From: Elymus sibiricus
Taxonomy: Eukaryota; Streptophyta; Magnoliopsida; Poales; Poaceae
Direction: 5' to 3'
DNA: 64,000 nt
Assembly (NCBI GenBank): GCA_039707655.1
Contig: CM077666.1
Span: 394,215,886-394,279,885, forward strand
Shown here: positions 8,956 to 20,430 of the stretch, piece by piece
Layout: each line of letters starts with the position of its first letter
Numbering within the stretch: position 1 is the first letter of the stretch
Position numbers and translations under genes: made by a program
The notes under the pieces: generated by a model
Database searches by the model: none
What the model saw: only the letters and a program-made list of their open reading frames with translations
What the model was told of the DNA's origin: nothing

Positions 8956-11883
8956 CTAGCTGGGATATTCTGTGGCTTTGTCTTCTTCCTTTTGATCTTC
9001 ACTTGGGATAGCTGCTCCTGGTTTTTGGAGCACTTGATGACCTATTGGTTCCATAATCTTTAAAGGAATGACAGGAACCATGTCTTGCTCCTCTCTAATA
9101 GCTTCAAAACCATCATAAGCCATGGCTTCAAATTCTGCATCAGATGATGGTTCAACAGAAGTTTCTTCCTCTCTAGGCCTTTTCTTTCCTTTGTCTCCAC
9201 CTATGCTAGAGGTGGGTCAAACAGAAATAAGATTAGGGATAAGCCATCGATAAAAAAGAGAACAAATGCATACAAAAAATGGAAGGTTGCACACATACCA
9301 AGATGCCGGTGCTTCTGCTGCACACATACCAAGATGCCGGTGCTTCTCCTCTGCTGCTGCATTCTCCTCTGCATTTGCTGCTACCCATTGTTCCTCTTCT
9401 CCAAATGATGCATCCACTGGATTGGTACAAAGCCTAGCAATGTGCCCTAGGGTTCCACATTTTTTGCACTTACGCCGTCTTTTTACACGACCCTCTTCAC
9501 CTGCTCTTATCCTGTTCTTCCTTGGTCTTCCTGGTGGTCTAGTAAGTACAGGAGAACATAGTTTGAACCCTGGATCTACTCTGTTCCATTGGTATTTTCC
9601 CAAGAGTGCAGGTACATTGTCAACATAAGCAGCCCAAAATTTGGCAACAGAGAAATATTCAGAGCAATACTGATCAACTTCACCATCTTCACCCCCGATA
9701 ACAGTCATGAGATGTAGGGCATGTATGCATGGCTTCCCACGGATCTGCCATTGCCTATAACTGCATTCCCTAGTTGCTAGGTTCACTAGATACCTCCATT
9801 CCCTATTTTTAGTGTCAGTATATGTTACCTCAGCCTCGTATGTTGACGGTCGAATGCATTTCATCTTCAATCCTCTTGCCTTGGCATGCAATGCCTTAAT
9901 CAGAGATGGGAGCATAACATGGCCAACGTATTGTGTTTCTGCAATTCTTTTATGAAGAGCGATCTTTATCATGATCATCTGCCTTATCTTATCAAATGCT
10001 TGCCACAACAATAGCCCTTTCACTGACTTGACCTTTGCATTGAAGCACTCTGCGAGGTTACTGGTCACATAGTCTACTTTGCAGATTTCATTGAATTTGC
10101 TTCTTGACCACACCATTCCATGATGTGCTTCCAAGTACTCCTTCACCTTAGGATTGTGAGCATACAACACTCTCAAATGGTGCTCATGCTTCCTCAAGCT
10201 GCATGTGTATGATGCTAGCCATAGGTTCTCATCATAAACTTTACCTCTGAATTTCTTTTTAAAATTCTGCTCTAGGTGTCGCATACATTCCCTATGCTCT
10301 GCTCCAGGGAATACAATTCCTACTGCAGTCTCTAAACCCTTGCAAGCATCTGAGTGTATAGCTAAACCTGGGGGTGTACCTATAATGTTGCGCAACTGCT
10401 GCAGAAACCAGACCCAACTTTCCTTGGACTCTGCCTCCAACACACCAAATGCAACTGGGAATAGCCAGTTGTGTCCATCAACTGCAGAAGCTGCCACTAG
10501 TTGTCCTCTCCATCTTCCATTCAAAGTAGTTGCGTCGACAGCCAAATAGGGCCTGCAACCATCCAAAAACCCCTGCCAGCAAGCCTTGAAACAAACAAAA
10601 GCCCTCCTAAAGCACTCCTTCTCAAATGACTTCCCTCTTATTTTGTATGAAACTGTATGGTTGTCAATCTCTACAACACTCCCTGGACTAGCCATCTCCA
10701 CTTCAGCTTTGTAAGTGTAAAGCAACTGAAAACTCTCATTCCATGGACCATTTATCCTGTCAAGAGCCATTTCCCTACCATAAAAAATCCTCATGTAAGG
10801 TATATCAATTTTGTACTTCACAAAAAGCTTCCCATGGAGTGTTGTTGGACCAAGTCTTGGTGTTTCTCTCAGCCAATCCAAGATTGCATCTGCCACCCAC
10901 CTAGTCTTTGCTAGCTTTGTTTTGGTCTTTCCCCCTCCCCCTCCAGGTTGACAAGTGTGCTGGTGTGGGTTTTGTTTTATCTGAAACAAAATAAAGTACA
11001 ATTAAGAAACATTACACAATGATCTAAAAATATAATGGTTCAATAAACTGAAATCCACAATGAGGTGTAATACCTGAATCAATTTGCTCTTTCGCATACG
11101 GGATGCATGCATCCTCCACCTACACCTATCATATGCGCAATGAACAGTGAACCTTGTTGGCTCACTCCTATCAATCACATAATTATTTTCAGTGAGAATG
11201 CAATATGTAGTCACTGCATTATGACAGTCCACCATCGATTCAAATATGGTTCCTAGAGTAAGCTGAGGATCTTCCCTGTTCCACTCAATTGTTGGCATGT
11301 CGTCACCATCGTATTCATCTAAAACTAAGCTGTCAATGTTCTCATCCCTCTCTTCATCGTCAGTGTCATCAAATCTAGCATGACTGCTGGGCTCCTACAG
11401 ATATTCATCTTCCATTGCTTGTTGACTGACTGTATCTACCAGTTCAGGGTACATCATCTCATCCTCATCATCAAGTCGAGGCACTTCCTCGTCAGGCTCT
11501 GCATCTACTTCTACAGTAGCTGCAGAAGGGACAGGAGAAGTGGCAGTAGAAGTGGCAGCAGACATGTTGTGGCTTTCAGAACCACTAGGTTTACTTGGCC
11601 TCGACCTACAAGGAGTGCCGAGGCGCTCACTATTATCACAGACAGATGATGTATGAACAGTCTTCCCCTTGTCTCGTTCTTTGCGTGGCTGAAGCACCTC
11701 GATACGGATTTTACCAAAACGTCTGTCAGCATTCAAACTAAATAGCAATTCCAGATGCTCATCGCAAGTTAGTGGGAGAAATCTTTGCTCGCTACTGTTG
11801 AAATATTTCAGTTCAACAGCATCGGCAGAGTTAGAGGCGCGGCGTCGCCGACAAACAGAATAGGGTTAGAGGGTGGAGGGCAT
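8956..11883 (-). pseudogene. Mutator-like (MURA-type) transposase, three exons, two nonsense codons
   Basis: Exons 11074-11883, 9299-10980 and 8956-9205 join into 914 codons including the stop; both introns are 93 bp (CAG|GTATTAC...TTTCAG|ATA, phase 0; TTG|GTATGTG...CTCTAG|CAT, phase 2). The protein would cut and insert element DNA. In order: a PB1-like start (LELLFSLNADRRFGKIRIEV); an acidic linker; the MuDR DNA-binding domain at about 195-280, which spans intron 1 (KLIQ|IKQNPHQHTC); the MULE catalytic domain with Asp near 419 (AVDATTLNGRW) and 481 (AIHSDACKGL); a SWIM finger near 676 (CSYRQWQIRGKPCIHA); and a CCHC knuckle near 775 (CKKCGTLGHIARLC). The ATG at 11881-11883 is followed by TAA at 11866-11868, and TAG at 11395-11397 precedes the MuDR domain. 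In the SWIM finger the second Cys of the usual CxC is Tyr. All other parts are open. Confidence 0.85.
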
Positions 11884-12182
11884 GACGGCGGCGGCGGAGG
11901 AGGAGGCGGCGCGGGAGTGGCTCGATCTGTTTTAGACAAGATGCTCCGATGTGTCTCCTTGCAGCCCCACTCGTCAGGACGTAATGGTCAAAGGAGGACC
12001 CGGCCCTAAGCAGCCCCACTCGTCAGCAGTTAACGGTCAAGCCATTGACCCGACAGCAAACGTCCAGTTTGACCATTTGTGAGAGTTTCAGACAAAAGTG
12101 TGGGGAAAAGTGAGCAAAAGTTTAGAGCATGGGGACAACTGAGCACAACTAAGGAACCAACGGCACTATCATAAAAAACCCA
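11884..12182. mobile_element. Right end of the Mutator-like element
   Basis: 5' flank of the transposase. It ends, read on the minus strand, GGGTTTTTTATGATAGTGCC, and beyond 12183 the sequence switches to the 3' region of gypsy element A. The direct repeat gcagccccactcgtcag occurs at about 11962 and 12011. I could not find a matching inverted copy on the low-coordinate side, so the terminal repeat is unproven. Confidence 0.4.
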
Positions 12183-13778
12183 AAAGTAAAATAACATAAA
12201 GTAAATAACATAAAAGTAAATAGATAGGCCCTGCGGAGAGGGGAGCAGGGATTTGCAGCGGTGCCAGAGCTCGAAGCTTAAATCAGAGATGAAAAATAAT
12301 TTTGGGAGGTGTACTTTTCCTGTCAACGTCACTACTGAGAGTTTTCAATATATTCCAGGCTAAACACATTATAGGCAGTTCCCAAGCGGAAAGGTAAAGT
12401 TTACTCCCCCTCCACCATACCAACACAAGCCATGGCTAGCCGAATCCTCGGGTGCCCTCCATACCAACAACTTTCCAGGGGAGTTTGTCTGCATTATGTA
12501 TTTTCGATTTCGAGCATAGGACTAGGCATCCCAAATACCAGCCTCTCTCGTGCAATGACAAGTGAATAAACACTCATCTCGAGAATAACCCACTTAGCAT
12601 GGAAGATACTAACCACCCCCTATCTCTCCATGAGCGGTATGGGCACACAAAACGGATGTTTGTTTGAATGATTAGAGGTGGCACATGAAAATGTACTTGG
12701 AGCAGCAGAGTAATACCGCATATAGGTAGATATAGTGGACTCAACTGGAACAACTTTGGTTTAAGGATTGTGGATGCACAAGCAGAATTCCCACTTAGTA
12801 CAAGTGAAGGCTAGCAAATAGGTTGAGAAGCGACCAACTAGAGAGCAAAAATGGTCATGATCATGCATTGAGAATAATTAACATTGAATACTAGCATGAG
12901 TAGGATATAGACACCCTGAACATAAATATCGTGGAGGCTATGTTGGTTTTGAATCAACTACATGCATGAACATGTGCCAAGTCAAGCCACTTGAAACATT
13001 CATAGGAGGATACCATATTAACATACTACATCATAACCATTTTAATGCATGTTGACATCCAAGATAAATCATTATCCACTCCTAGCTACTTAAGCATGGC
13101 ATGAGCAACTATAATCTCTAATTGTCATCACAAACATGTTTACTCATAATATGTTGAATCATGGGTACCGAGTTAAACATATTTACAAAAACAAAAACAA
13201 GAAGAGTTCATACCAGCTTTTCCATGCCACAGTCACTTCATCAAATCATCGTCATTATTGCCTTTCACTTGCATGACCGAATGATGTGAAAATAATAATA
13301 GTGCAAGTGTTCCATGGACTAAGCTGGAATCTGCAGACATTTTATTCAAGGGAGAAGACAAGGTAAAATTGGCTCTTCATTAGATCAATAATAAAGCATA
13401 TGAGAGCCACTCAACATTTTCATCGTGGTCTTCTCCCTACGATGACTCAACGAAAAGAAAACAAATTCAGAGAAACACACTGAAATATTTTTGGAGTTTT
13501 TAGTTTTTCTGAAGAAAGCGAATTAAAGAAGAAAAACGAAAAGTGAGAAAAACTATTTACACAGGAGAACTCCCAACAAGCAAAAGAAGAAACGAGAAAT
13601 CTTTTTGGGCTTTTGAAGTTTTTCAAACACACAAGAAGAAAGCAAAAATAAAACTAACATGGATGATACAATGAAAAAGTATGAACACCGACAACTAGAA
13701 TGAATGTGTGGACATGAATGTAATGTCGGTGAGAGATACGTACTCCCCCAAGCTTAGGCTTTTGGCCTAGCTGGGTAA

Positions 13779-14750
13779 TCACCACCCGTAGTATCCATCA
13801 GGACCGGGCGGATAGTACAAGGGCGGAGGCACCTGAGGGTCCCACTGCTGGACCTCGTTCTTCGCTGCTGCCAGCTCGTTCCTGTAAGCTGTGATGTCCG
13901 CCGGCATGATGGTGTATCTATTCCTGGCATGAGAGTCAAACAAAGAAGGTGCAGGCAATGGAATAATATCGCGAGTCATCTCACTGAAAACCAGGTTATA
14001 ATGAATATATTGAGGAGGTTCAGGTTCATCAATAAAGTGGTGATCAATCATGCACTGTTGGTCTAAAAAAGCCTTGGGCAACAAATAGTCATTTGGGCGG
14101 ATAGCAACATTAAAACGTTTCGCAAGACGCGAAGCATAAATACCACCATGGATTTTACCCTTAGTTCTGTTGGTATGTAAGCGGCGTGCAATGATAGCTC
14201 CCAAGCTAAAAGTGTTATCGCCGTAAATAGCACGACGCAAGATGACGAGGTCAGGGGCACTGAGCGTACCACCTTCCTCCCTGGCAGTCAAACATTTCCC
14301 TATGAATAAAGCAAAGTAGTGCACAGCAGGAAAATGCAAGCTAGTAACACAGGCTTTTGAAACGCCCCTAAATTCCCCCATAGTCAAAGTGCGAAGGAAG
14401 TCCTCAAACTCCTCGGGCCGAGGCTCCCTCAAATCCCCATCAGAACGGATCAAGCATATCTCACAAAACTCATCTAGCGTTAACTCATGATGTTCAGCAT
14501 AAATCAAAATGCACCATGGGGATATTGAGCCTAGGCATGAAATAAAAAAATTGAACAAAGGAATTTGTGAGGATGTGGTGCTGGTCACACTCATCTGCGA
14601 GGAAGTCGGTCAGCCCGGCGTTCGCAACAAATTGTGCGAACTCTTGACGGAACCCAGCTTCGTTCATGAAGGTGTTGTGCGGCCACTCGCACGGTCGGAC
14701 CTCTGTCCTACGTGGAATGTTGAGGTCGTGGTCATGGGCATCCCCAAGGA
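13779..14750 (-). pseudogene. ATHILA ORF1-like retrotransposon protein, frameshifted
   Basis: The long frame (13779-14594) carries the Athila-type retrotransposon ORF of unknown function: AEHHELTLDEFCEICLIRSD, MGEFRGVSKACVTSLHFPAV, GGTLSAPDLVILRRAIYGDN, FSLGAIIARRLHTNRTKG, IHGGIYASRLAKRFNVAI. Upstream, another frame adds RPCEWPHNTFMNEAGFRQEF and NSFVQFFYFMPRLNIPMVHF, which joins it through one frameshift near 14505-14515. The tail is Pro/Tyr-rich (PPLYYPPGPDGYYGW). It lies between protease and the 3' end, where an autonomous element would have pol or an env-like frame. Function is not established for the family; it is a marker of non-autonomous Athila-type elements. Confidence 0.7.
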
Positions 14751-15580
14751 CACCCTTGGAGCTCCGGCTCGAAGAACCCCTCTAAAGAAAGTTCATTTTC
14801 CTAAGAACAAATTTCTGAAAAATTTTGGACCACAAAAAGATGTTAACAAAACTTCACAAGATGGATAGCAACTACTCATACATGTGCCTAGAGGCTATAT
14901 CAAGCATTCAAACTACTTAGAACTCAAAGAATTTAACATGCAAGCTCATTTTCAGTCGTACCAATAGCAACGATTTATGCAAAATATAATCTACTAAAGC
15001 AAAAACTAATTGGAGAAATGGGAGAGTCACATACCAAGGAGCAATCCCTCAAAACAGTTTCGGAAATGGAGCTCCGAGCAAAGAGATCAAAAATCTCAGG
15101 TTTGGGAACAAGAACACGAGAGAGAGAGCTACTATGATTTTTTTCTGGAGGTAGGAGATGAAGTGGGCTGAATGGATAAGTGAGTGGGTCCCTGTGGGAC
15201 CCACAAGGCATCTTGGCGTGCCCTGGGGGGTGGCCGCGCCCTGTTGCCTTGTGGGCAACAGGTGCACCCCCCTGGGTTGTTCTCAGTGCCAAAAATTCTT
15301 ATATATTCCAGAAAAATCATGTCAAAATTTTATTGCATTCTGAGCACTTTTATTTTTTGGCCATTTTTTTATTGCACGGATAATTTAGAAAACAGGATAA
15401 TCATGGCATTTTATTTTATTTAAACTAAAATAACAAAGAGCAAACTAAGATTACAGAAAGTTGTGCCTACTAAATTCATTGACCACATGCCCTTCAAAGA
15501 GAATCCATTAATAAGGTTGATCAAGTCTTATTAACAAACTATTTCCGAGAGACATGAAACCAAAGAATTTTCGTATAACA
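14751..15580. other. Element A spacer between ORF1-like frame and gag-protease
   Basis: No gene seen. The region from about 15010 to 15580 is homologous to 24035-24590 of element B (shared phrases such as cagtgggtccctgtgggacc and ggtgcacccccctgg). The inverted pair ccctgttgcctt / aaggcatcttgg type words near 15205-15260 could fold. Confidence 0.5.
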
Positions 15581-18319
15581 CTAAGTTACCTCAACAGGGA
15601 TATGCATCTCCCCAACAATAAGAATCTCATATTTCTTTTTGAAAGTAGGAAGAGGAAATTTGAATCCTCCAATAGTAATTGTTGACACTTTTTCAATACA
15701 ATTGATACCATTCATTGAAATTTGTTTCTTCGGGAAATAAACCATATGCTCATTGCCATTGACATGAAAAGTGACCTTGCTTTTATTGCAATCAATAATA
15801 GCCCTTGCAGTATTCAAAAAGGGTTTACCAAGGATAATCGACATGTTGTCGTCCTCGGGCATATCAAGTATAACAAAGTCTGTTAAGATAGTAACATTGG
15901 CAACTACAACGGGGACATCTTCACAAATTCCAATAGGTATAGCAATGGATTTATCAGCTATTTACAAAGATATTTCAGTAGGTATGAGCTTATTCAAATC
16001 AAGTCTTCTATATAAAGAGAAAGGCATAACACTAACACCGGCCCCAAAATCACATAAAGCAGTTTTGACATAACTTCTTTTAATGGAGCATGGTATAGTA
16101 GGTATTCCCGGATCTCCTAATTTCTTAGGTACTCCACCCTTAAAAGAATAATTAGCAAGCATGGTGGACATTTCAGCTTCAGGTATCTTTCTTTTATTTG
16201 TGACAATATCTTTCATGTATTTAGCATAAGGAGACATTTTCAACATATCAATCAGGCGAGTGCGCAAAAAGACAGGTCTAAGCATTTCAATAAAGCGCTC
16301 AAAGTCCTCCTCATCCTTATTTTTAGATGGTTTAGTAGGAAAAGGCATAGGTCTTTGAACCCATGGTTCTCTTTCCTTTCCATGTTTTCTAGCAACAAAG
16401 TCTCTTTTATCATATCTTTTATTCTTAGGAGGTGGGTTATCACGATCAACAACAGGTTCTATTTCTACATCATTATCTGGTTGAGCATCAACATGAACAT
16501 CATCATTATTATTGTCATTGTCATTATCACTAGGTGTATGTTCATTACCAGATTGTGTCTCAGCATCAGAAATAGAAGCATCATTATGATTCTCAAGAGG
16601 TTTTTCTATCTCAGGTTCACTAGAAGCATGCATAGTCCTATCATTTTTCTTTTTCTTTTTCTTCTTAGATGGACTAGGTGCATCAATATTATTTCTTTGA
16701 GAATCTTGTTCGATTCTTTTAGGATGACCTTCAGGATATAGAGGATCCCGAGTCATTCTACCTCCTCTAGTAACAACTCTAACAGCATGGTCATTCTTTT
16801 TATTATTCATCTCATCAAGCAAATCATTTTGTTACTTAGCAATTTGTTCAAACTGAGTCTGAACCATAGAAGCATGTTTACTCAAGCATTTAACATCATT
16901 AGCCTTTCTAAACATCAAATCACTCAAGCGTTCAATCATGATGGAATTCTGTTTTAGTTGATTGCTAACATACATATTAAAGTGTTCCTGTTTAATGATG
17001 TAATTATCAAATTCATACAAGCATTGGCTAGCAGATTTATTATACGGAATATCACCTTCATCAAATCTAGTGAGAGAATTTACCTCCACTACCTGTGTCG
17101 GGGTGTCGAGCCCATGTATTTCTTCAATAGGTGGTAAATTCTTAACATCTTCAGCTTTAATACCCTTTTCTTTCAAAGATTTCTTAGCTTCTTGCATATC
17201 TTCTGGACTGAGGAATAAAATACCACTCTTCTTCGGAGTTGGCTTAGGTGGTGGTTCAGGAAGTGTCCACTCATTATCATTCTTCAATATATTATTCAAT
17301 AGTTCTTCAGCTTGTCCAACAGTTCATTCCCTGAAAACACAACCAGCACAACTATCTGGGTAGTCCCTAAAAGCATCAGTTAGTCCATTATAAAAGATAT
17401 CAAGTATTTCATTTTTCTTAAGAGGATGATCAGGCAAAGCATTAAGTAATTGAAGAATCCTCCCCCAAGCTTGAGGGAGATTCTCTTCTTCAATTTGCAC
17501 AAAGTTGAATATTTCCTGTAAGGCAGCTTGTTTCTTATGAGCAGGAAAATATTTTTCAGAGAAGTAATATATCATATCTTGGGGACTATGCACATAACCA
17601 GGAGCAAGAGTATTAAACCATTTCTTAGCATCACCCTTTAACAAGAAAGGAAACAACTTAAGAATATAGTAATAGCAAATTTTTTCCTCATGAGCAAATA
17701 GGGTGGCAATATCATTCAATTTAGTAAGATGTGCCACAATAGTTTCAGTTTCATAACCATGAAAAGGATCAGATTCAACCAAAGTAATTAACTCAGGATC
17801 GATAGAGAATTCATAATCCTTATCGGTAACAAATATGGGAGAGGTAGAAAACTTAGGATCATATTTCATTCTCTCCCTCATAGATTTTTCTTTCAACTCA
17901 GCAAGCAATTTTATAACCTCATCTCTATCATTACAAGCAAGAATTGCTCTAGCCGTCTCAGGTATTTCAACTCTAGTAGGAGAGCTAGGCATAATAGGTG
18001 AATCATAATTCTCAAGAGTTTCAACATTTTCAGCATTCTCAATTTCTTTAGCTTTAGCAAGTTGTTCATCAAGAAATTCACCAAGTGGCACAACATTATC
18101 AAGCATAGTACTAGCATCATCATAAGTATCATTCATAGCAGAAGTAGTATCATCAATAACTTGCGACATATCAGAATGCATAACAGGTGGTGGTGTCTCA
18201 AGCCTACTCAAAACAGAAGGTGAATCAAGTGCGGAGCTAGATGGCAGTTCCTTACCTCCCCTCGTCTTAGAGGAAACGATCTTGGTCTTAGAGTCTTTCA
18301 GATTCTTTATAGTGATCAA
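15581..18319 (-). pseudogene. Element A gag-protease, one frame with three stops
   Basis: A single 913-codon frame opens at the ATG (18317-18319) next to the PBS. The capsid region, codons about 180-330, includes HLTKLNDIATLFAHEEKICY, KLFPFLLKGDAKKWFNTLAP and QDMIYYFSEKYFPAHKKQAA. A basic/acidic linker follows (SPSKKKKKKKNDR, then an Asp/Asn run). The protease region has YVKTALCDFGAGVSVMPFSL and ILGKPFLNTARAIIDCNKSK. Here the normal D-S/L-G-A active site reads DFGAG. In-frame stops lie at 17324-17326, 16832-16834 and 15962-15964; element B has sense codons at all three places. The frame ends after protease, so the element never encoded polymerase in this form. Confidence 0.85.
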
Positions 18320-18357
18320 TAGATATAAATACCATGTGACTCAACAAATAGAGCTAT

Positions 18358-18377
18358 GCTCCTCGGCAACGGCGCCA
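18358..18377 (-). other. Element A primer-binding site
   Basis: The minus strand reads TGGCGCCGTTGCCGAGGAGC a few bases inside the LTR end. The same motif occurs at 27242-27261 (B) and 32024-32041 (F1). Confidence 0.8.
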
Positions 18378-19177
18378 GAAAAAGGTCTTGATAACCCACA
18401 AGTATAGGGGATCGCAACAGTTTTCGTGGGTAATATTTCACCCAGATTTATTGATTTGACACAAGGGGAGCCAAAGAATATTTGCAAGTATTAGCATATG
18501 AGTTGTCAATTCAACCACACCTGGAGATAAAATATCTGCATCAAAGTATTTAGTAGCACAGTAATATGATAGTTTTGATAGCAGTAGCAATGGTAACAGT
18601 AACAGTAGCAGTTTGTAGCAAGTGTAAAGCAGCAGCAACAAAGTAACTTAGCAGAAACCAATATGAGAAAGTCATAGGCATTGTATCAGTGATGATAATT
18701 ATGTTGGATGATATTCATCATATAACAGTCACAACCTAGGGCGATACACAATAGCTCCAATTCATCAATGTAATGTAGGCATGTATTTCGTATATAGTCA
18801 TACGTGCTTATAGTAATTACTTGCATGATATCTTTTGTCCTACCTTCCCGTGGCAGCGGGGTCCTTAAGGAAACTAAGGGATATTAAGGCCTCCTTTTAA
18901 TAGAGAACCGGAATAAAGCATTAGCACTTAGTGAATACATGAACTCCTCAAACTACGGCAATCACCGGAAAGAATCCCAATTATTGTCACCATGGGGTAT
19001 GCGGATCATGACACATAATAGGTGCATATAACTTGCAAGATAGGATTAAGAACACAAATATATTCATGAAAACATAAAGGGTTCAGATCTGAAATCATGG
19101 CACTCGGGCCCTAGTGACAAGCATTAAGCATAGCAAAGGCATAGCAACATCAATCTCAGAACATAGTGGATACTAGG

Positions 19178-20082
19178 TGTCGTGGTATTCTCGCAGGGGG
19201 TGCGTGATTCACGGCAGATGCCATGAGATGGCTTTAGGTGAGGGCAAGGCTGCGGTGGAGATCCGGGACGGGTATGGGCAAACAGCACGCGGTGGTTTAC
19301 CCAGGTTCGGGGCCCTCCGTGGGAGGTAACACCCCTACTCCTGCATGTCTGATGTATATGTGGAGTATATGGTAGTACATGGTTGCTCCTGGAGCTGTAT
19401 GGAGGAGGAAGAAGGAGGCACTGAGCTCTCCTCTTCTCCTGTATGTGTTTAGAACGAGAGGGAGAGAAGTGGCGTGAGAGCCTGGTGGCTCGTGCATGGC
19501 TTGCCTGTGAGGCCTCCCCTGGTGCTCCTTATAAAGGGGAGCCCAGGGGACAAAGGGGTGGCCCACATGCACACTATTGGGGGAACACCTGACGGGTGAA
19601 CAGTGCAGCCGCTAAATCTACAGTACCAGCCGCTAAATGTATAGTGCGTGGCCGTCTTGTCCGCTCAGTCCGACGGGACGTTGTGGTTATTTTCGAGTGG
19701 CAGGCCAGCTGGCTCCAGGTGGCCAGCCGGACGAGTTGCCGGGTTGCCAGCCGGACGGGCTCCACCCAGACGGCTCCACCCGGATGGCTCAAGCCGGACA
19801 GGCTCCACCCGGATGGCTCGACCCGGATGGCTTGACCCGGATTGGGAACCCGGATTTGGGACCCGGATTGGGGACCCGGACCCGGATTGGGGACCCGGAC
19901 CTGGATTGGGAACCCGGACCCGGATTGGGGACCCGGACCCGGATTGGGAACCCGGACCCGGATGAACAGTGTCAGGGTGAACAGTGCCAGGCAGATTGCC
20001 AGGTCGCCAAGGGATGCTTCCCTGGCAAAGTTGAAGTGTCGATTCGCCATCTTGGGCCTACCCGGGGGTCATCCCCCCGACA
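19178..20082 (-). repeat. T2 3' LTR
   Basis: 905 bp from TGTCGTGGTATTCTCGC to CCCCCCGACA. It contains a cluster of 18-20-bp degenerate repeats with the core acccggattgggga at about 19830-19965, plus a TATA-type cttataaagg near 19529-19538. Confidence 0.9.
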
Positions 20083-20430
20083 GTAGCCTCCGAGCCTCCG
20101 GGCGACTTGGAAAGTCGTGCGGAGGGTTTATGCTGTTGTCGTGGCAGATGTCGTTGATGACAGCCGGCTGCGGGCGGCAGCCGGCGCGGCTTGCTTCCAG
20201 TGGGGGCGCGCTAGCGCACCCACTGGGTGTAGCCTCCGAGCCTCCGGGCGACTCGAAGAGTCGTGCGGAGGGTATATGCTGTTTGTTGGAGCAGACGGTG
20301 GCGTCGAGGATGCCGGTGGCAGCCGGCGGTGAGCCTGCAACCGGCGTGGCGTTTTCCCAGTGGGGCACGCCGGCGCACCCACTGGGTGTAGCCTCCGAGC
20401 CTCCGGGCGAGGAGGGAAGGTTCCCCACGG
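20083..20430. repeat. T2 tandem-like repeats in the 3' internal region
   Basis: The phrase gtagcctccgagcctccggg occurs three times (about 20083, 20228 and 20388), preceded by cacccactgggt in the second and third copies. Repeat spacing is about 145-160 bp, with a shared gtcgtgcggagggt core in the first two units. Confidence 0.75.

Larger units (their letters stand above)
12183..18388 (-). mobile_element. Element A internal region (Athila-lineage gypsy, gag-protease only)
   Basis: Minus-strand internal region running from the PBS (18358-18377) through gag-protease (15581-18319) and an ATHILA-ORF1-like frame (13779-14750) to a non-coding 3' region (12183-13740). The last part is homologous, in inverse orientation, to 33740-35300 of F1: both share words such as gcctaagcttggggga and the gtgtgcccataccgctcatg type phrase. 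It is cut off at 12183 by the Mutator-like element, and its 3' LTR is not seen. No reverse transcriptase or integrase is present. Confidence 0.8.

Noticed and set aside
12030..12182. Terminal inverted repeat pair for the Mutator-like element
   Set aside because: I looked for the inverse of GGGTTTTTTATGATAGTGCC from 5525 to 8950 and found no convincing match, so no pair is reported.
19800..19970. Possible CRISPR-like array of regular repeats
   Set aside because: Units are degenerate, contiguous 18-20-bp tandem repeats inside a plant LTR with no spacers.
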